From the NCBI RefSeq assembly GCF_004634215.1, contig NZ_SMMH01000034.1, forward strand, positions 1-38,789: DNA of 38,789 nucleotides. The letters run 5' to 3'. Below, in pieces: positions 16,485 through 25,856 of the stretch (position 1 is the first letter of the stretch; the number at the start of each line of letters is the position of its first letter). The notes under the pieces are model-generated. The model was given only the letters and a program-made list of their open reading frames with translations. It ran no database searches and was not told the origin of the DNA. This stretch comes from Deinococcus fonticola (lineage in GTDB: Bacteria; Deinococcota; Deinococci; Deinococcales; Deinococcaceae). The position numbers were made by a program, and so were the translations under genes.

Positions 16485-16678
16485 GGTTTGCGTTCGGCAT
16501 TCCCTTCCACTTCGTCGCGGCCCCCCTCGGCGGGTTCGTCTTTTCTCGCCGGATCGATGTTGGGGTTCTTGCCCTGATCCTCGGCGGGCAGATGATCCGG
16601 CGCCCCTTCGGCCGGAGCGCGGTCGGACGGCACGGGTTGCTCCACGATTCCAGCACTCTTGCTCTTGTCGTCAGGCAT
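16481..16678 (-). CDS. Small disordered protein translated with nth
   Basis: A 65-residue polar protein (MPDDKSKSAGIVEQPVPSDR..) rich in Asp, Glu, Pro, Lys and Gly, with no hydrophobic core, so it is probably intrinsically disordered. The start at 16678 has AGGA about ten bases upstream; ATG 16687 is an alternative. The stop overlaps the nth GTG (GTGA), which argues that it is a real translated gene or an upstream coupling ORF. I do not recognise a family. Confidence 0.5.
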   Translation of the reverse strand: MPDDKSKSAGIVEQPVPSDRAPAEGAPDHLPAEDQGKNPNIDPARKDEPAEGGRDEVEGNAERKP

Positions 16679-16735
16679 GCTCAGCATCGTCCTGCGCCGC
16701 AGCGGCAGGCAGGCAAGCAGCGCGTGAAGGCAGGT

Positions 16736-17212
16736 TCATTTCTGAGGTTTTGATGGAGCGTACTGCTCCACGCCGCCCGCCGCCTCGAACGCCTTTTCAA
16801 GCTCGGCCACCGGCTTCTGCGGCTGACTTTTCGCGTCTCCCGGCAGCGTTCGGGCGAACACTTCCAGCGCGTCCGCGTACCCGTCGCCGTCACTGTCCTG
16901 CTGGGCTTTCAGCAGGGCATACAGCACCTGCGGAAACCTGTTCTTCTGGCCCCCGGCCGCGTCCACCTGGAACTGCGCCTGAAGTGCCTGCCCGAACGAA
17001 TTCCACGGCGCCCCCCCGGACTCTTTGACGTGGCAGTACGAACACGCCATCACCCGGCGGTCGTATTCCCACAGGGGATTGCCCTGGTCGTAATGAAACT
17101 GCCCGATGGCCTGCACGCGGAACTTCGGCATGGCGAAGGCGACCGGCAACAGCAAGGCCAGCAGCGCGGCGCTCAGGGCGGCCCGACGGCTGAACGTCCC
17201 GGCTTCTCTCAC
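16736..17212 (-). CDS. Exported cytochrome c-like protein with EF-hand-like loop
   Basis: The 158-residue protein has an N-terminal signal peptide ([20 protein letters not shown]). One haem-attachment motif, CSYCH, appears in [14 protein letters not shown]. It also has a calcium-binding loop [12 protein letters not shown] typical of EF-hand and thrombospondin type 3 repeats. The GTG start at 17212 overlaps the stop of the DUF1501 gene (GTGA), so the two are probably co-translated. Context suggests a periplasmic or surface partner of the DUF1501/DUF1800 proteins, perhaps in electron transfer. That role is inference; only the motifs are seen. Confidence 0.75.
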   Translation of the reverse strand: MREAGTFSRRAALSAALLALLLPVAFAMPKFRVQAIGQFHYDQGNPLWEYDRRVMACSYCHVKESGGAPWNSFGQALQAQFQVDAAGGQKNRFPQVLYALLKAQQDSDGDGYADALEVFARTLPGDAKSQPQKPVAELEKAFEAAGGVEQYAPSKPQK

Positions 17213-18384
17213 GCCACCCACCCCGGCCCCCCGAAGTCCCCGCCGAGGATGTCGCGGGCGCTGAGGCCCAGCCATTTGTTGAGGGCTTCGGCGTACACAC
17301 CCCGGAAGTCCTGCTTGTAGATGATGTCCCCTTCGGACAGTTTCTCCAGATCCGGGCTGTCGCCGTGAATGCCGCCCTTGACGCCCTTGCCCAGGGCAAA
17401 CATGACGCTGCCCTTGCCGTGGTCGGTGCCGGCGCTGTCGTTCTCGGCCACGCGCCGCCCGAACTCGGAAAAGCCCATGACGATGACTTTCTCGGACAGG
17501 CCCTGTTTTTCCAGATCACTTTGGAAGGCACTGAGGCCCCCGGCCAGCGTGGCGAGGAGTTCGTCCTGCTCGGCGCGTTGCCCGGCGTGCGTGTCGAAGC
17601 CGCCCAGTGACACGTACAGCACGCGCTGGCCCACTCCGGCGGCGATCAGGCGGGCCGCGTCACGCAGTTGCCGGGCGAACCGGGTGTCCGGGTAAACTGC
17701 GCCATCTTTGTACTTCTTCACGTTGGCCTGCACCCGCGCGGTGTTCTTCATCATCTGGCGCGTGGCGCGGCGCAAGTAATCGGCCTCGCCCTGACGCGGG
17801 GTGCTGAGCATGGTGTTGAACGCCCCTTCTAAATTCGCCGGAACCCTGATTTGAAAATTATCCAGCGGGTCGATGCTCGGCAACGTGAACTCGGATGCCT
17901 GAAGGGCCTGCGGGGTCGTGCCGCCAATGTTACTGGCGCAGAACGGATCACCGATTTTCTCGGCAATGCGGCCAATCCAGCCGTCCGCTTGCGCCTGCGC
18001 GGGGTCAGCCGTGTGCCAGATCGCCATGCTGGCGAAGTGACTGCGGTTCGGGTTGGGGTAACCGATGTTCTCCATCCAGGCCAGTTGCCCGTCGTCCCAC
18101 AGCTTCATCAGGGGTTTCAGGCTGGGGTGCAGGCCCAGGTTCGGGGTCAGGGGCAGCACTTCCTGCCGGCTGACGGCAATTCTGGGGCGCGCCGCGTAGT
18201 AGGCGCCGTTGCTGTACGGCACCAGCGTGTTCAGCCCGTCGTTTCCGCCCGTAAGTTGAACGACCACCAGCGTCTTTTCGCCGCCTGCCTGGGCCGCCGC
18301 GCGCGCCAGAAAACCCGGCATACCGGTCGTGGCCGCCACCGCCAGGGCAGAAAATTTAAGAAAATCACGTCGAGTTGGGGACAT
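17209..18384 (-). CDS. DUF1501 family protein, Tat-exported
   Basis: The 391-residue protein has a twin-arginine signal peptide ([20 protein letters not shown]) and the DUF1501 core: [73 protein letters not shown]. This family is alkaline-phosphatase/sulfatase-like and usually sits beside a DUF1800 gene, as here. Substrate and function are not known. GGAGGT lies 6 nt before the ATG. The downstream end overlaps the cytochrome-like gene. The Tat signal implies folding, and perhaps cofactor loading, in the cytoplasm before export. Confidence 0.88.
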   Translation of the reverse strand: MSPTRRDFLKFSALAVAATTGMPGFLARAAAQAGGEKTLVVVQLTGGNDGLNTLVPYSNGAYYAARPRIAVSRQEVLPLTPNLGLHPSLKPLMKLWDDGQLAWMENIGYPNPNRSHFASMAIWHTADPAQAQADGWIGRIAEKIGDPFCASNIGGTTPQALQASEFTLPSIDPLDNFQIRVPANLEGAFNTMLSTPRQGEADYLRRATRQMMKNTARVQANVKKYKDGAVYPDTRFARQLRDAARLIAAGVGQRVLYVSLGGFDTHAGQRAEQDELLATLAGGLSAFQSDLEKQGLSEKVIVMGFSEFGRRVAENDSAGTDHGKGSVMFALGKGVKGGIHGDSPDLEKLSEGDIIYKQDFRGVYAEALNKWLGLSARDILGGDFGGPGWVA

Positions 18385-18454
18385 GGGGAAACCTCCGGGG
18401 TTGCTGCTGGCGCATGGCTACTCGCCGACGGCTCAGCTTTTACTTTTTGGGGGG

Positions 18455-18479
18455 GCAGAAGCGTGTTTTTTACTTCTGC
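18455..18479 (-). other. Small hairpin in the DUF1800-DUF1501 gap
   Basis: GCAGAAG (18455-18461) and CTTCTGC (18473-18479) are perfect inverted copies around an 11-nt T-rich loop (A-rich on the transcribed strand), in the 147-bp gap. No T run follows on the minus strand, so it is more likely an mRNA processing or stability element than a terminator. Confidence 0.3.
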
Positions 18480-18531
18480 ACTCGGCCAATGGCCCTGCGT
18501 GCTGGCTCTATGCGTCGGCCTTTTGCGCCAG

Positions 18532-19794
18532 CTACGCCAGCTGAAATTCAGGGCTTATCATCGTCAGGTACGTGCGCTGCTTGTCATTCAGCTTGCCCAG
18601 CTCGGCCCGCAGCAGGTCGCGTTCACTGCCGGTCAGGGCCAGGTTCGTGGGCGGTTTGACCTGCGGCGCGTCTTTGCTGAGGGTCAGGGACGCCGCGAGG
18701 TTCATCCTGAGCAGCAGGGTGCTGTCGTTGATCCACTCGCGCCCGCCGTCCCAGCCTTTGACGGTGTCGGGTTCCAGAATCTGCTGGCCCATGCGTCCCG
18801 AGAGTTGAGCGAGGTTCACGAGGCGTTTGGCGGCCAGTTCCGGGCGGCCCAGCGTGCGCAGGGCGCCCACGATGTACTCCACCGGGCCGCGAATGATGCG
18901 CTGGCGTGAGCCGTAGAACGCCTCGCTGGACAGCAGTTCCTCCAGCACGGCGCGCAGGTCGCCGTGGGTGCGGCGAAACGTCTCGGCGCTGCCCTGCACG
19001 GCCTTTTCGTCGGGCGTGTCGGCCACGAAAGCGCGGTGCAACTTGCGGGCAATGAACACGGCTGTTTGCGGGTGCTGCGCGGCCAGGCGCACGATATCCT
19101 GCGGCTCGAACTTCCCGGTTTGTCCCAGATACGTTTTTTCTCCAGGGTCGTGGCGGTTTTTCTGATACTCGAAGCGGGCTTCCTCCAGAAAATTCTTATT
19201 TCCGCGTCCGCCCGTGAATGTCCAGCCGCTCAGGGCGCGGGCCCCCTCCTGCACGTCCTTCTCGGTGTAATGGCCGATGCCGGTGGTGAACAGCTCCAGC
19301 AACTCGCGCGAGAAATTCTCGTTCGGTTTTCCTTTCCTGTTCTGGTCGTTGTCGAGGTAACGCAGCATGGCCGGCGTTCTCGCCACGTCCAGCGTGAACT
19401 CCTCGAAGCGGCGTGTGGCGGCGTGCCGGCGCAGCAGGGTCAGGTACTGCCGCAGCGACGATTCGTTGCGCACCTTGTCGGTGCCGACCACGAAGTGATT
19501 GCTCCAGGTCAGGGCCAGTTTCTCGCGCAGCGGGTGCGGGCCGTAAATCATCTCGTACAGCCAGCCGGCGCGTGTCAGTTGAATCATGGCCCCCGGGGTG
19601 GCCCCCGTCGCCGGGTCGAAGGGGTTTCTGGCCGCGCGGGTCTGGTCGAAGTCCAGCGCAGCCCGCGCCACTGCACGGGCGTCTTTGCCCACCAGGGCGC
19701 GAATTTCGGCATCTGTTCCACCAAAGCGTGTGCGCCGGACGAAATGCGCCGCGTCCTCCGGGGACAGGTTCTGAGCGTAAGGAGTCAGGGTCAT
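18532..19794 (-). CDS. DUF1800 family protein
   Basis: The 420-residue protein carries DUF1800 hallmarks: [68 protein letters not shown] and ALSGWTF. No classical signal peptide is visible. The family pairs with DUF1501, often in planctomycetes, proteobacteria and deinococci, and its biochemical role is unknown. The start has GAGGT 7 nt upstream. Only 9 bp separate it from the MucB/RseB-like gene, so it is probably in the same transcript as the ECF sigma factor cluster. Confidence 0.88.
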   Translation of the reverse strand: MTLTPYAQNLSPEDAAHFVRRTRFGGTDAEIRALVGKDARAVARAALDFDQTRAARNPFDPATGATPGAMIQLTRAGWLYEMIYGPHPLREKLALTWSNHFVVGTDKVRNESSLRQYLTLLRRHAATRRFEEFTLDVARTPAMLRYLDNDQNRKGKPNENFSRELLELFTTGIGHYTEKDVQEGARALSGWTFTGGRGNKNFLEEARFEYQKNRHDPGEKTYLGQTGKFEPQDIVRLAAQHPQTAVFIARKLHRAFVADTPDEKAVQGSAETFRRTHGDLRAVLEELLSSEAFYGSRQRIIRGPVEYIVGALRTLGRPELAAKRLVNLAQLSGRMGQQILEPDTVKGWDGGREWINDSTLLLRMNLAASLTLSKDAPQVKPPTNLALTGSERDLLRAELGKLNDKQRTYLTMISPEFQLA

Positions 19795-19803
19795 CTGGTT
19801 ACC

Positions 19804-20637
19804 TCAAGGTTTGGAGGCCGCAGGGGCCAGAAAAGTTCCCAGGGCCGATTCGTCCACCCGCCGCACCTGGCTGAGGGCCGCCTTCAGCGCTTCCTGCGGC
19901 AGGTTCCCCACCAGCCACACGAACCGCCCCCCCACCTGGCGGGACGCCACGCCCGGCGCGGCCTTCACGTTTCTTGGGGCCAGCACCAGCGCCAGCGTGT
20001 TCAGCCCATCCGACAGCGTGACCTCCACGCGCCTGTCCTTTTGCTGCACGCTCACGGGCGTGAACCCCGCCGGAACACGCAACCCCGGCACGGCCCCCTG
20101 CACCGCCGCGCGGAGCCCCGGCGCGACACTCAGGGACGGGCCTTGCCCCTTGACCAGCCTAAGATTCACTTTCTGAAACAGCGCCTGCCGCGCCAGCGCC
20201 CCGTCTGCCCCGCGCTCCTCGAACCCCAGCGGGACATTCCAGGCGTCGTCCACCCACAGGCGCCAGCGCGCCGCCCCCACGTTCAGGGGCGTCAACTCGA
20301 AGCGCGTCACCGCCCGGCCCGCCAGCGTCTCCGGCCCGGCCTTCACCACCGTGAACGTTTTCACTACTGCCCCCGGACGCAGTGGCAATACCGGCAATTT
20401 CCCCATCATTTTCGTGGGCACGTCGCGCGGCGGAAACAGCACCGTCACCTGCACCTGCCCGCGCGCCTCCCACGCCCGCGCCTTTTGCAGCGCCCGCAGC
20501 AGGTCGTCTGCGTCCGTGGCCGACGCACTGGGCACCGCACAGAGGGCCGCGAGCCAACAGGCAAAGGTGAGGAAAGGGCGGGGAGCAGCCCACCTTTTTC
20601 CTACTCCCCGAATCCTGCCGCCCATCACCTTTTTCAC
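19804..20637 (-). CDS. MucB/RseB-like or LolA-fold exported sigma regulator
   Basis: The 277-residue protein has a signal peptide (RPFLTFACWLAALCAVPSASA), then ATDADDLLRALQKARAWEA, a typical opening of RseB/MucB and outer-membrane lipoprotein-sorting proteins. The beta-rich body includes RFELTPLNVGAARWRLWVDD and the C-terminal domain GRFVWLVGNLPQEALKAAL. Such proteins guard the periplasmic side of anti-sigma factors. The GTG start at 20637 overlaps the anti-sigma stop (GTGA). The position after sigma and anti-sigma genes matches the rpoE-rseA-rseB order, which supports this function. Detailed ligand binding is unknown. Confidence 0.7.
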   Translation of the reverse strand: MKKVMGGRIRGVGKRWAAPRPFLTFACWLAALCAVPSASATDADDLLRALQKARAWEARGQVQVTVLFPPRDVPTKMMGKLPVLPLRPGAVVKTFTVVKAGPETLAGRAVTRFELTPLNVGAARWRLWVDDAWNVPLGFEERGADGALARQALFQKVNLRLVKGQGPSLSVAPGLRAAVQGAVPGLRVPAGFTPVSVQQKDRRVEVTLSDGLNTLALVLAPRNVKAAPGVASRQVGGRFVWLVGNLPQEALKAALSQVRRVDESALGTFLAPAASKP

Positions 20638-21029
20638 CAGCCCTCCCCCAGGCTCTCGGCGTACACCTGATAGGCGGTGCTGGCGGGGGCGTCCGGCAGG
20701 GGTTTGAGTACGGCGAAACCAGCGATGGCGGCGGCGCAGGCGGTCAAGACGGACAGCCACCCGGCGCGGACATGGCGGGCATGACGCTGGCGCTGGCGGT
20801 GACCGGCCAGGAAGCGCCCGGCCGCGCCCGTATCGGCGGGCGTTTCGGTGCGGGCTTCGACAAAAAGAGCGTCTAGAGCAGTTCTCCGAATTCCGTCATC
20901 CGTGGAAGGGCACCCCGAATGACTCCATTCTTCGTCCTGCTCGTCTCCATTCACTCGCTCCGCTCGGCCAAAAGAACGCAGTTCTTTTGGCAAATGCTCT
21001 AACTGCTTATCCAGATCGTCGTTATGCAT
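20634..21029 (-). CDS. Anti-sigma factor carrying a 42-codon MITE-like insertion
   Basis: The 131-residue protein has one transmembrane helix ([19 protein letters not shown], about residues 89-107) and a short external tail, fitting a membrane anti-sigma factor. It follows the ECF sigma gene by 45 bp, with AAGGAAG before the ATG. Residues about 10-52 are encoded by an inserted repeat (20874-21001). Removing it joins MHNDDLDKQ to [13 protein letters not shown], a typical anti-sigma N-terminal helix, in frame. No zinc-binding HxxxCxxC motif is seen. The insertion lies in the cytoplasmic part that should contact sigma, so binding may be altered. Function is inferred mainly from position and topology. 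Confidence 0.7.
   Translation of the reverse strand: MHNDDLDKQLEHLPKELRSFGRAERVNGDEQDEEWSHSGCPSTDDGIRRTALDALFVEARTETPADTGAAGRFLAGHRQRQRHARHVRAGWLSVLTACAAAIAGFAVLKPLPDAPASTAYQVYAESLGEGW
20874..21001. repeat. MITE-like repeat, 128 bp with TA ends, inside the anti-sigma gene
   Basis: The ends TAGAGCA (20874-20880) and TGCTCTA (20995-21001) are inverted copies. The interior has a perfect 11-bp hairpin (GCCAAAAGAAC/GTTCTTTTGGC, minus-strand reading), then CGAGCGGAGCGAG and CATTCGGGGTGC..TTCC.CGGATG.CGGAAT. If TA is the duplicated target, as in IS630/Tc1-type events, the net insert is 126 bp, or 42 codons. A diverged relative lies at 36467-36630. Confidence 0.75.
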
Positions 21030-21074
21030 ACACTTCCTTTCTAGCTTCCGTTTGCCACAGTCCAGCCGCGCCCC

Positions 21075-21629
21075 TCATGGTTTCAACCCGGCTTGCGTAA
21101 GCCACTCGCGCAGGGCGGCGCGGCCCCGGTTGATGCGGCTTTTCACGGTGCCCAGTTCTGCACCAGTTACGGCGGCGATCTCGGCGTAGTCCAGGCCGGA
21201 AATCTCGCGCAGGGTCACGGCCTCGCGCTGCTCCTGCGGCAAAGATTGCAACGCGGCAGCCAGCCGGTCACGGATATCTGCCTGCTCGCTGCTGCGTACC
21301 GGGCTGTGCGGCGCGGGCGGTTCCAGCACGTCCTCGAAAGGAACGTTCTGCCGGGCCTGCAAAGCCTTGTAACACGCGTTCAGGGCGATGCGGTGCAGCC
21401 AGGTGCTGAACTGCGCCTCGCCCCGGAAGCCTTTCAGGCCTTTATGCACGGCGATAAACACCTCCTGCACCACGTCGTCTGCCGCGCCGGAACCCACGGT
21501 GTTCGCCGCCAGCCGGTGAACGCCCGCCGCGTGACGGTTCACCAGCGCCTCGAAGGCGTGGTCGTCGCGCACGGCCAGCCTGGCGAGGGCCGCGTCGTCC
21601 AGTTGCGAAAGGGCATCACTCAAGGTCAC
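21075..21629 (-). CDS. ECF-type RNA polymerase sigma factor
   Basis: The 184-residue protein has sigma region 2 ([15 protein letters not shown] then [20 protein letters not shown]) and region 4 ([40 protein letters not shown]) separated by a short linker, and no region 3, so it is an extracytoplasmic-function sigma. It starts the minus-strand run with the anti-sigma and MucB/RseB-like genes. GTG 21629 has no ribosome site. TAACCT (21635-21640 on the minus strand) ends 5 nt upstream, consistent with a leaderless transcript. It probably controls an envelope-stress response that may include the DUF1800/DUF1501 genes. Confidence 0.92.
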   Translation of the reverse strand: MTLSDALSQLDDAALARLAVRDDHAFEALVNRHAAGVHRLAANTVGSGAADDVVQEVFIAVHKGLKGFRGEAQFSTWLHRIALNACYKALQARQNVPFEDVLEPPAPHSPVRSSEQADIRDRLAAALQSLPQEQREAVTLREISGLDYAEIAAVTGAELGTVKSRINRGRAALREWLTQAGLKP

Positions 21630-21634
21630 CTCAG

Positions 21635-21640
21635 AGGTTA
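21635..21640 (-). promoter_or_regulatory. -10 box of the ECF sigma gene
   Basis: TAACCT on the minus strand ends 5 nt before the GTG start at 21629, a leaderless arrangement. Confidence 0.5.
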
Positions 21641-21738
21641 GAGGATGCGTGGGCAGGAAAAGTTCCGCGCGGGGTGGGCCGGCCCGGCCACTTCTCCTGA
21701 TCCCCGCACCGTTACTCCGTCCTCACCGTTCCAATTCG

Positions 21739-21744
21739 TACACT
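21739..21744 (+). promoter_or_regulatory. -10 box of the DtxR-family gene
   Basis: TACACT is followed by gggggc and then the ATG at 21751, so transcription should start at the start codon. The run of G is not a usable Shine-Dalgarno sequence at this distance. Confidence 0.55.
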
Positions 21745-21750
21745 GGGGGC

Positions 21751-22425
21751 ATGACCCGCACGCTTTCGCCTTCTGCCGAGGATTACCTGAAGCACCTGTA
21801 TGTGCTGGGGCAGACGGGCAAGGTGAATACGCAGGCGTTAGCGGACGCGCTGGCCGTTGCGCCGGCCAGTGCCACGGGTATGCTGCGGAAACTGACGGAG
21901 CAGGGCCTGGTGTCTCACGTGCCGTATCAGGGGGCGAGACTCACGGCGGAAGGCGAGCGGGTGGCGCTGGAGGTGCTGCGCCATCACCGGCTGCTGGAGC
22001 TTTTTCTGCACCGGGCGCTGGGCGTACCGCTTGACGAGGTTCACGAGGAAGCCGAGCGGCTGGAGCACGCCCTGAGCGAGAAACTGGAAGCCCGCATCGC
22101 CGCCTGGCTGGGTGACCCGACCCACGACCCGCACGGTGACCCCATTCCCTCGCTCACGGGCGAGTTGCCCGAGCGGGCAGAGCGGCGCCTGTCTCAACTG
22201 GCAGTGGGGCAGCGGGCGGTGGTGGCGCGCGTGCCGGACGACGACGCGGTGCAGTTGCGGGCCCTGATGGCGGCGGACCTGACGCCCGACTCTCCGCTGA
22301 AGCTCCTGAGCGTGGACACGGCCCTGGGGACGCTGACGGTGGAAGTGGCGGGCCACCCGCTCACGCTTTCGCTGGTGGTGGCCGCGCAGGTTCACGTGCA
22401 TTCTGTGAAGTCCAGCCCGTCGTGA
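21751..22425 (+). CDS. DtxR/MntR-family metal-dependent regulator
   Basis: The 224-residue protein has an N-terminal winged helix ([40 protein letters not shown]), a dimer and metal-binding region ([30 protein letters not shown]) and a C-terminal FeoA/SH3-like domain from about residue 145. The pattern HRLLE..L....G....EVHEEAE..EH contains the usual metal ligands His, Glu and His. In Deinococcus radiodurans a DtxR-family regulator controls manganese and iron uptake, and this gene is a probable counterpart. No metal transporter is adjacent. Translation probably starts on a leaderless mRNA. The cobalamin gene downstream is 180 bp away. Confidence 0.9.
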   Translation: MTRTLSPSAEDYLKHLYVLGQTGKVNTQALADALAVAPASATGMLRKLTEQGLVSHVPYQGARLTAEGERVALEVLRHHRLLELFLHRALGVPLDEVHEEAERLEHALSEKLEARIAAWLGDPTHDPHGDPIPSLTGELPERAERRLSQLAVGQRAVVARVPDDDAVQLRALMAADLTPDSPLKLLSVDTALGTLTVEVAGHPLTLSLVVAAQVHVHSVKSSPS

Positions 22426-22464
22426 ACTCCACATTCTGGCAGCGAGAACGCCGAAAACGCCGCT

Positions 22465-22500
22465 GGCCAGGAGGCCCGCCCAGGGCTTCACGCTGGGCGG
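22465..22500 (+). promoter_or_regulatory. cobS leader: B12-box-like motif and hairpin
   Basis: GGCCAGGAGGCCCGCC (22465-22480) matches 13 of 16 positions of the cobalamin riboswitch B12 box (AGYCMGGAGACCTGCC). An adjoining perfect stem is CCGCCCA (22476-22482) with TGGGCGG (22494-22500). The 5' half of a riboswitch is not convincing upstream, so this is a weak candidate. Confidence 0.2.
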
Positions 22501-22577
22501 AGCGAAGGAACCTAAAGCGCGCCCGGCACAGTGGCGCAGCAGGAGCGGGTCACCGTCGCCCCCGCCGTATTCTTCAC

Positions 22578-22602
22578 GCCTCTCTTTTCGGCAAAAGAGG
22601 CG
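22578..22602 (+). promoter_or_regulatory. Hairpin that includes the cobS ribosome-binding site
   Basis: CGCCTCTCTTTT can pair with AAAAGAGGCG around a cggc loop, with a two-base bulge. The AGAGG Shine-Dalgarno sequence lies in the 3' arm, 5-6 nt before GTG 22606, so folding would hide the ribosome site. Confidence 0.4.
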
Positions 22603-22605
22603 CCT

Positions 22606-23328
22606 GTGCCGCGTGACCTTCGTGCCCTGCTGCTGGCCCTGACCTTTCTGACGACCCTGCCTTTTCCGCAGCCGAGAGGGGTTGAGGACGGGGATTTCGC
22701 GCGGGCAAGTAGTTTTTACCCGCTGGCAGGGTTCGTGGTGGGCGGTGTGGTGGCGCTGCTGCTGTGGTTGCCGCTGCCTTTGCCAGGCGGCGTGCGGGCG
22801 GCGCTGGCGCTGGGGGCGTGGTTGGCGGTGACGGGCCTCCTGCACTTCGATGGGCTGGTGGACAGCGCGGACGCCCTGTTTGTCATGAAATCCCCGCAGC
22901 GGCGCCTGGAAATTCTGAAGGACGTGCATGTGGGCGCGTTCGGTCTGGCGACGGGCGTTCTGGCGCTGCTGACGTTGTGGAGTCTGCTGGGCAGCTCCCT
23001 GCCTTTTTTCGCACCGGTGGTGGCGGCGGTGGTGGCCCGGACGCTGCTGCTGTGGCCCATGAACTTTTACCCGGCGGCGCGTCCCGGCTCCCTGGGAGCC
23101 ATTTCCAGGCAGGGCAACGGGGCCATTGCTTTGCTGCTGGCCTTGCCCACGCTTTTTTTCCCGGGGGCATGGCTGGCGTGGCTGGTGGGCCTCCTGACGG
23201 TACTCGTGACCGCCCGCTTTGCCGCCTCCCGCCTCGGTGGGGGGCTGACCGGGGACAGTTACGGATTCATCATCATGGTCACGGAGCTCGCGGTGCTGTG
23301 CGCCTACGCCTGGGGAAAGGCCGGGTAA
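22606..23328 (+). CDS. cobS: Adenosylcobinamide-GDP ribazoletransferase (cobalamin synthase)
   Basis: CobS joins adenosylcobinamide-GDP to alpha-ribazole in the last steps of cobalamin synthesis, in the membrane. The 240-residue protein has [13 protein letters not shown] at the start, the active motif [29 protein letters not shown] and the C-terminal [14 protein letters not shown], with about six membrane spans. GTG 22606 has AGAGG 5 nt upstream and fits the usual CobS N-terminus; GTG 22531 would add 25 residues that encode the leader hairpin. No other cobalamin gene is in the window. The MocA/MobA-like gene near 38000 is not CobU or CobC. Confidence 0.92.
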   Translation: MPRDLRALLLALTFLTTLPFPQPRGVEDGDFARASSFYPLAGFVVGGVVALLLWLPLPLPGGVRAALALGAWLAVTGLLHFDGLVDSADALFVMKSPQRRLEILKDVHVGAFGLATGVLALLTLWSLLGSSLPFFAPVVAAVVARTLLLWPMNFYPAARPGSLGAISRQGNGAIALLLALPTLFFPGAWLAWLVGLLTVLVTARFAASRLGGGLTGDSYGFIIMVTELAVLCAYAWGKAG

Positions 23329-23381
23329 GACCGCCGTCCTCCTCTTCCCCATAACCTGCACCTTCGCCCCGTAACCTCCTT

Positions 23382-23387
23382 TACCCT
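23382..23387 (+). promoter_or_regulatory. -10 box of ugpQ
   Basis: TACCCT is followed by gaacgc and then the ATG at 23394, a leaderless arrangement. Two CCnTAACCT-like sequences (about 23349 and 23369) lie just upstream. Confidence 0.5.
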
Positions 23388-23393
23388 GAACGC

Positions 23394-24095
23394 ATGTCGC
23401 CCATCCTGCTAGGTCACCGTGGTTCGCCTCATCAGTTCCGTGAGAACACCATGCCGGGCTATCAGGCGGCGCTGGCGGCCGGGCTGGACGGCGTGGAGGT
23501 GGACGTGCGCCGCCTGGTGGACGGAACGCTGGTGCTGCACCACGACGCGCATTTGCCGGATGGGCGGTTTCTGCGGGACTTGCGGCGTTCTGAAGTGCCG
23601 GCGTGGCTGCCCACGCTGCCGGAGTTCCTGGCCTGGATGGCGGACACCGGCACTTACGCCAACATCGAGTTCAAGTGGGAACGCGAGGTGTGGCGGCCGG
23701 ACGACCGAGTAGAGCGCACGCTTGACCTGGTGCGCGGGCTGGGCCTGGGGCGGCGTGTACTGGTCAGCAGTTTCAACCCGCTTTATCTGCTGGCGGCCAG
23801 GCAGGTGGCGCCCGAAATAGAGCGGGGATTCCTGTTCGAGAGGGAGTTGGCGCCCGCCTTGATCACGACCATCATGAAGGTGACTGCCAGCGTGGCCCTG
23901 CACCCGCGGTTCAGCCTGATCGACCGGGAACTCATGGCGCTGGCCCGGCAGCGTGGCTGGCGCGTGAACACCTGGACCGTCAACGACGTGGCAGAAGTGC
24001 AGCGCCTTACCGGGCTGGGTGTGGACGCATTGATCGGGAATTTTCCCGAGGTGCTGCTGACAGCCAGACGAAGACCTGACACAGAAACAATTTGA
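23394..24095 (+). CDS. ugpQ: Glycerophosphodiester phosphodiesterase
   Basis: The 233-residue cytosolic enzyme splits glycerophosphodiesters into an alcohol and sn-glycerol-3-phosphate. It keeps the GDPD motifs: GHRGSPHQFRENT (catalytic His, Arg, Glu), DGVEVDVRRLVDG (metal Glu and Asp), HHDAHLPDG (second catalytic His), NIEFKWE, and the C-terminal NTWTVNDVAEV and GVDALIGNFPEVL. No signal peptide is present. The ugpB-ugpA-ugpE genes follow 236 bp downstream, a context that supports import of glycerophosphodiesters followed by cytosolic cleavage. Confidence 0.9.
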   Translation: MSPILLGHRGSPHQFRENTMPGYQAALAAGLDGVEVDVRRLVDGTLVLHHDAHLPDGRFLRDLRRSEVPAWLPTLPEFLAWMADTGTYANIEFKWEREVWRPDDRVERTLDLVRGLGLGRRVLVSSFNPLYLLAARQVAPEIERGFLFERELAPALITTIMKVTASVALHPRFSLIDRELMALARQRGWRVNTWTVNDVAEVQRLTGLGVDALIGNFPEVLLTARRRPDTETI

Positions 24096-24184
24096 TTTGC
24101 TGACCTGCACGGCCTCTTGTGGACGAGGAGGCGAGAGAAGACCCTGGAAGGACGTTCAATTCGACCGGGCCACTCATCTTGGCC

Positions 24185-24211
24185 TGACACTTCCATGACA
24201 TCTACGTGTTA
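24185..24211 (+). promoter_or_regulatory. Three 11-bp-spaced TGACA-like repeats (Pho-box-like)
   Basis: TGACA (24185), TGACA (24196) and TGTTA (24207) start exactly 11 bp apart, one helical turn. Direct repeats with 11-bp period are the binding pattern of PhoB/PhoP-type response regulators, and ugp genes are Pho-regulated in other bacteria. Another TGTCA lies at 24226. Confidence 0.45.
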
Positions 24212-24241
24212 AGCCGCCCCAGTCCTGTCAGCGTAGAATGT

Positions 24242-24270
24242 TTGACAACCGGCTGACTTTATTTTTCTAA
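24242..24270 (+). promoter_or_regulatory. Promoter of the ugpB operon
   Basis: TTGACA at 24242-24247 is a consensus -35. The -10 is less clear: TTCTAA (24265-24270) has a 17-bp spacer, within a T-rich stretch. The start site would lie about 55 nt before ugpB. Confidence 0.45.
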
Positions 24271-24331
24271 CTTCAGGCAGATCCCGTGCTGAAGGTTCTT
24301 CTCAGCTTGGTTTTCAAGGAAAAGGAGAAAC

Positions 24332-25621
<1,290 letters not shown>

Positions 25622-25856
25622 ACGGGGAGTGGTGGGTGGGCAGTGCTGAGTGGAAACACCAGCCCCCGCCCACCGCGTTCCGGCCCTCACTTTTTTGACG
25701 TTCCGCTGCGGTTTCGTCAGCCCGGCGCGGCAGTGTGCCCCTGCCCTCCACCCCGCTCGTGAAATCGCGTTAACCGCCGAGTCCGCGCCCTGTATCCGGG
25801 TGCGGATCAAGCGTTTGGGGGAGAGAGGAAACGTCATCCCACCCTTCCTTTCCCAC

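Noticed and set aside
18964..20670. Plus-strand reading of 568 codons opposite DUF1800 and the MucB-like gene
   Set aside because: Its composition is typical of antisense GC-rich frames, and the minus-strand genes have strong motifs.
22500..22560. Reverse-strand cobalamin riboswitch core (GGTG..GCCACTGTG)
   Set aside because: No minus-strand gene follows it and no B12 box occurs downstream on that strand.
21838..23361. Long minus-strand reading (507 codons) opposite the DtxR gene and cobS
   Set aside because: It is very rich in Arg, Gln and His, spans two real genes and their gap, and shows no family motif.
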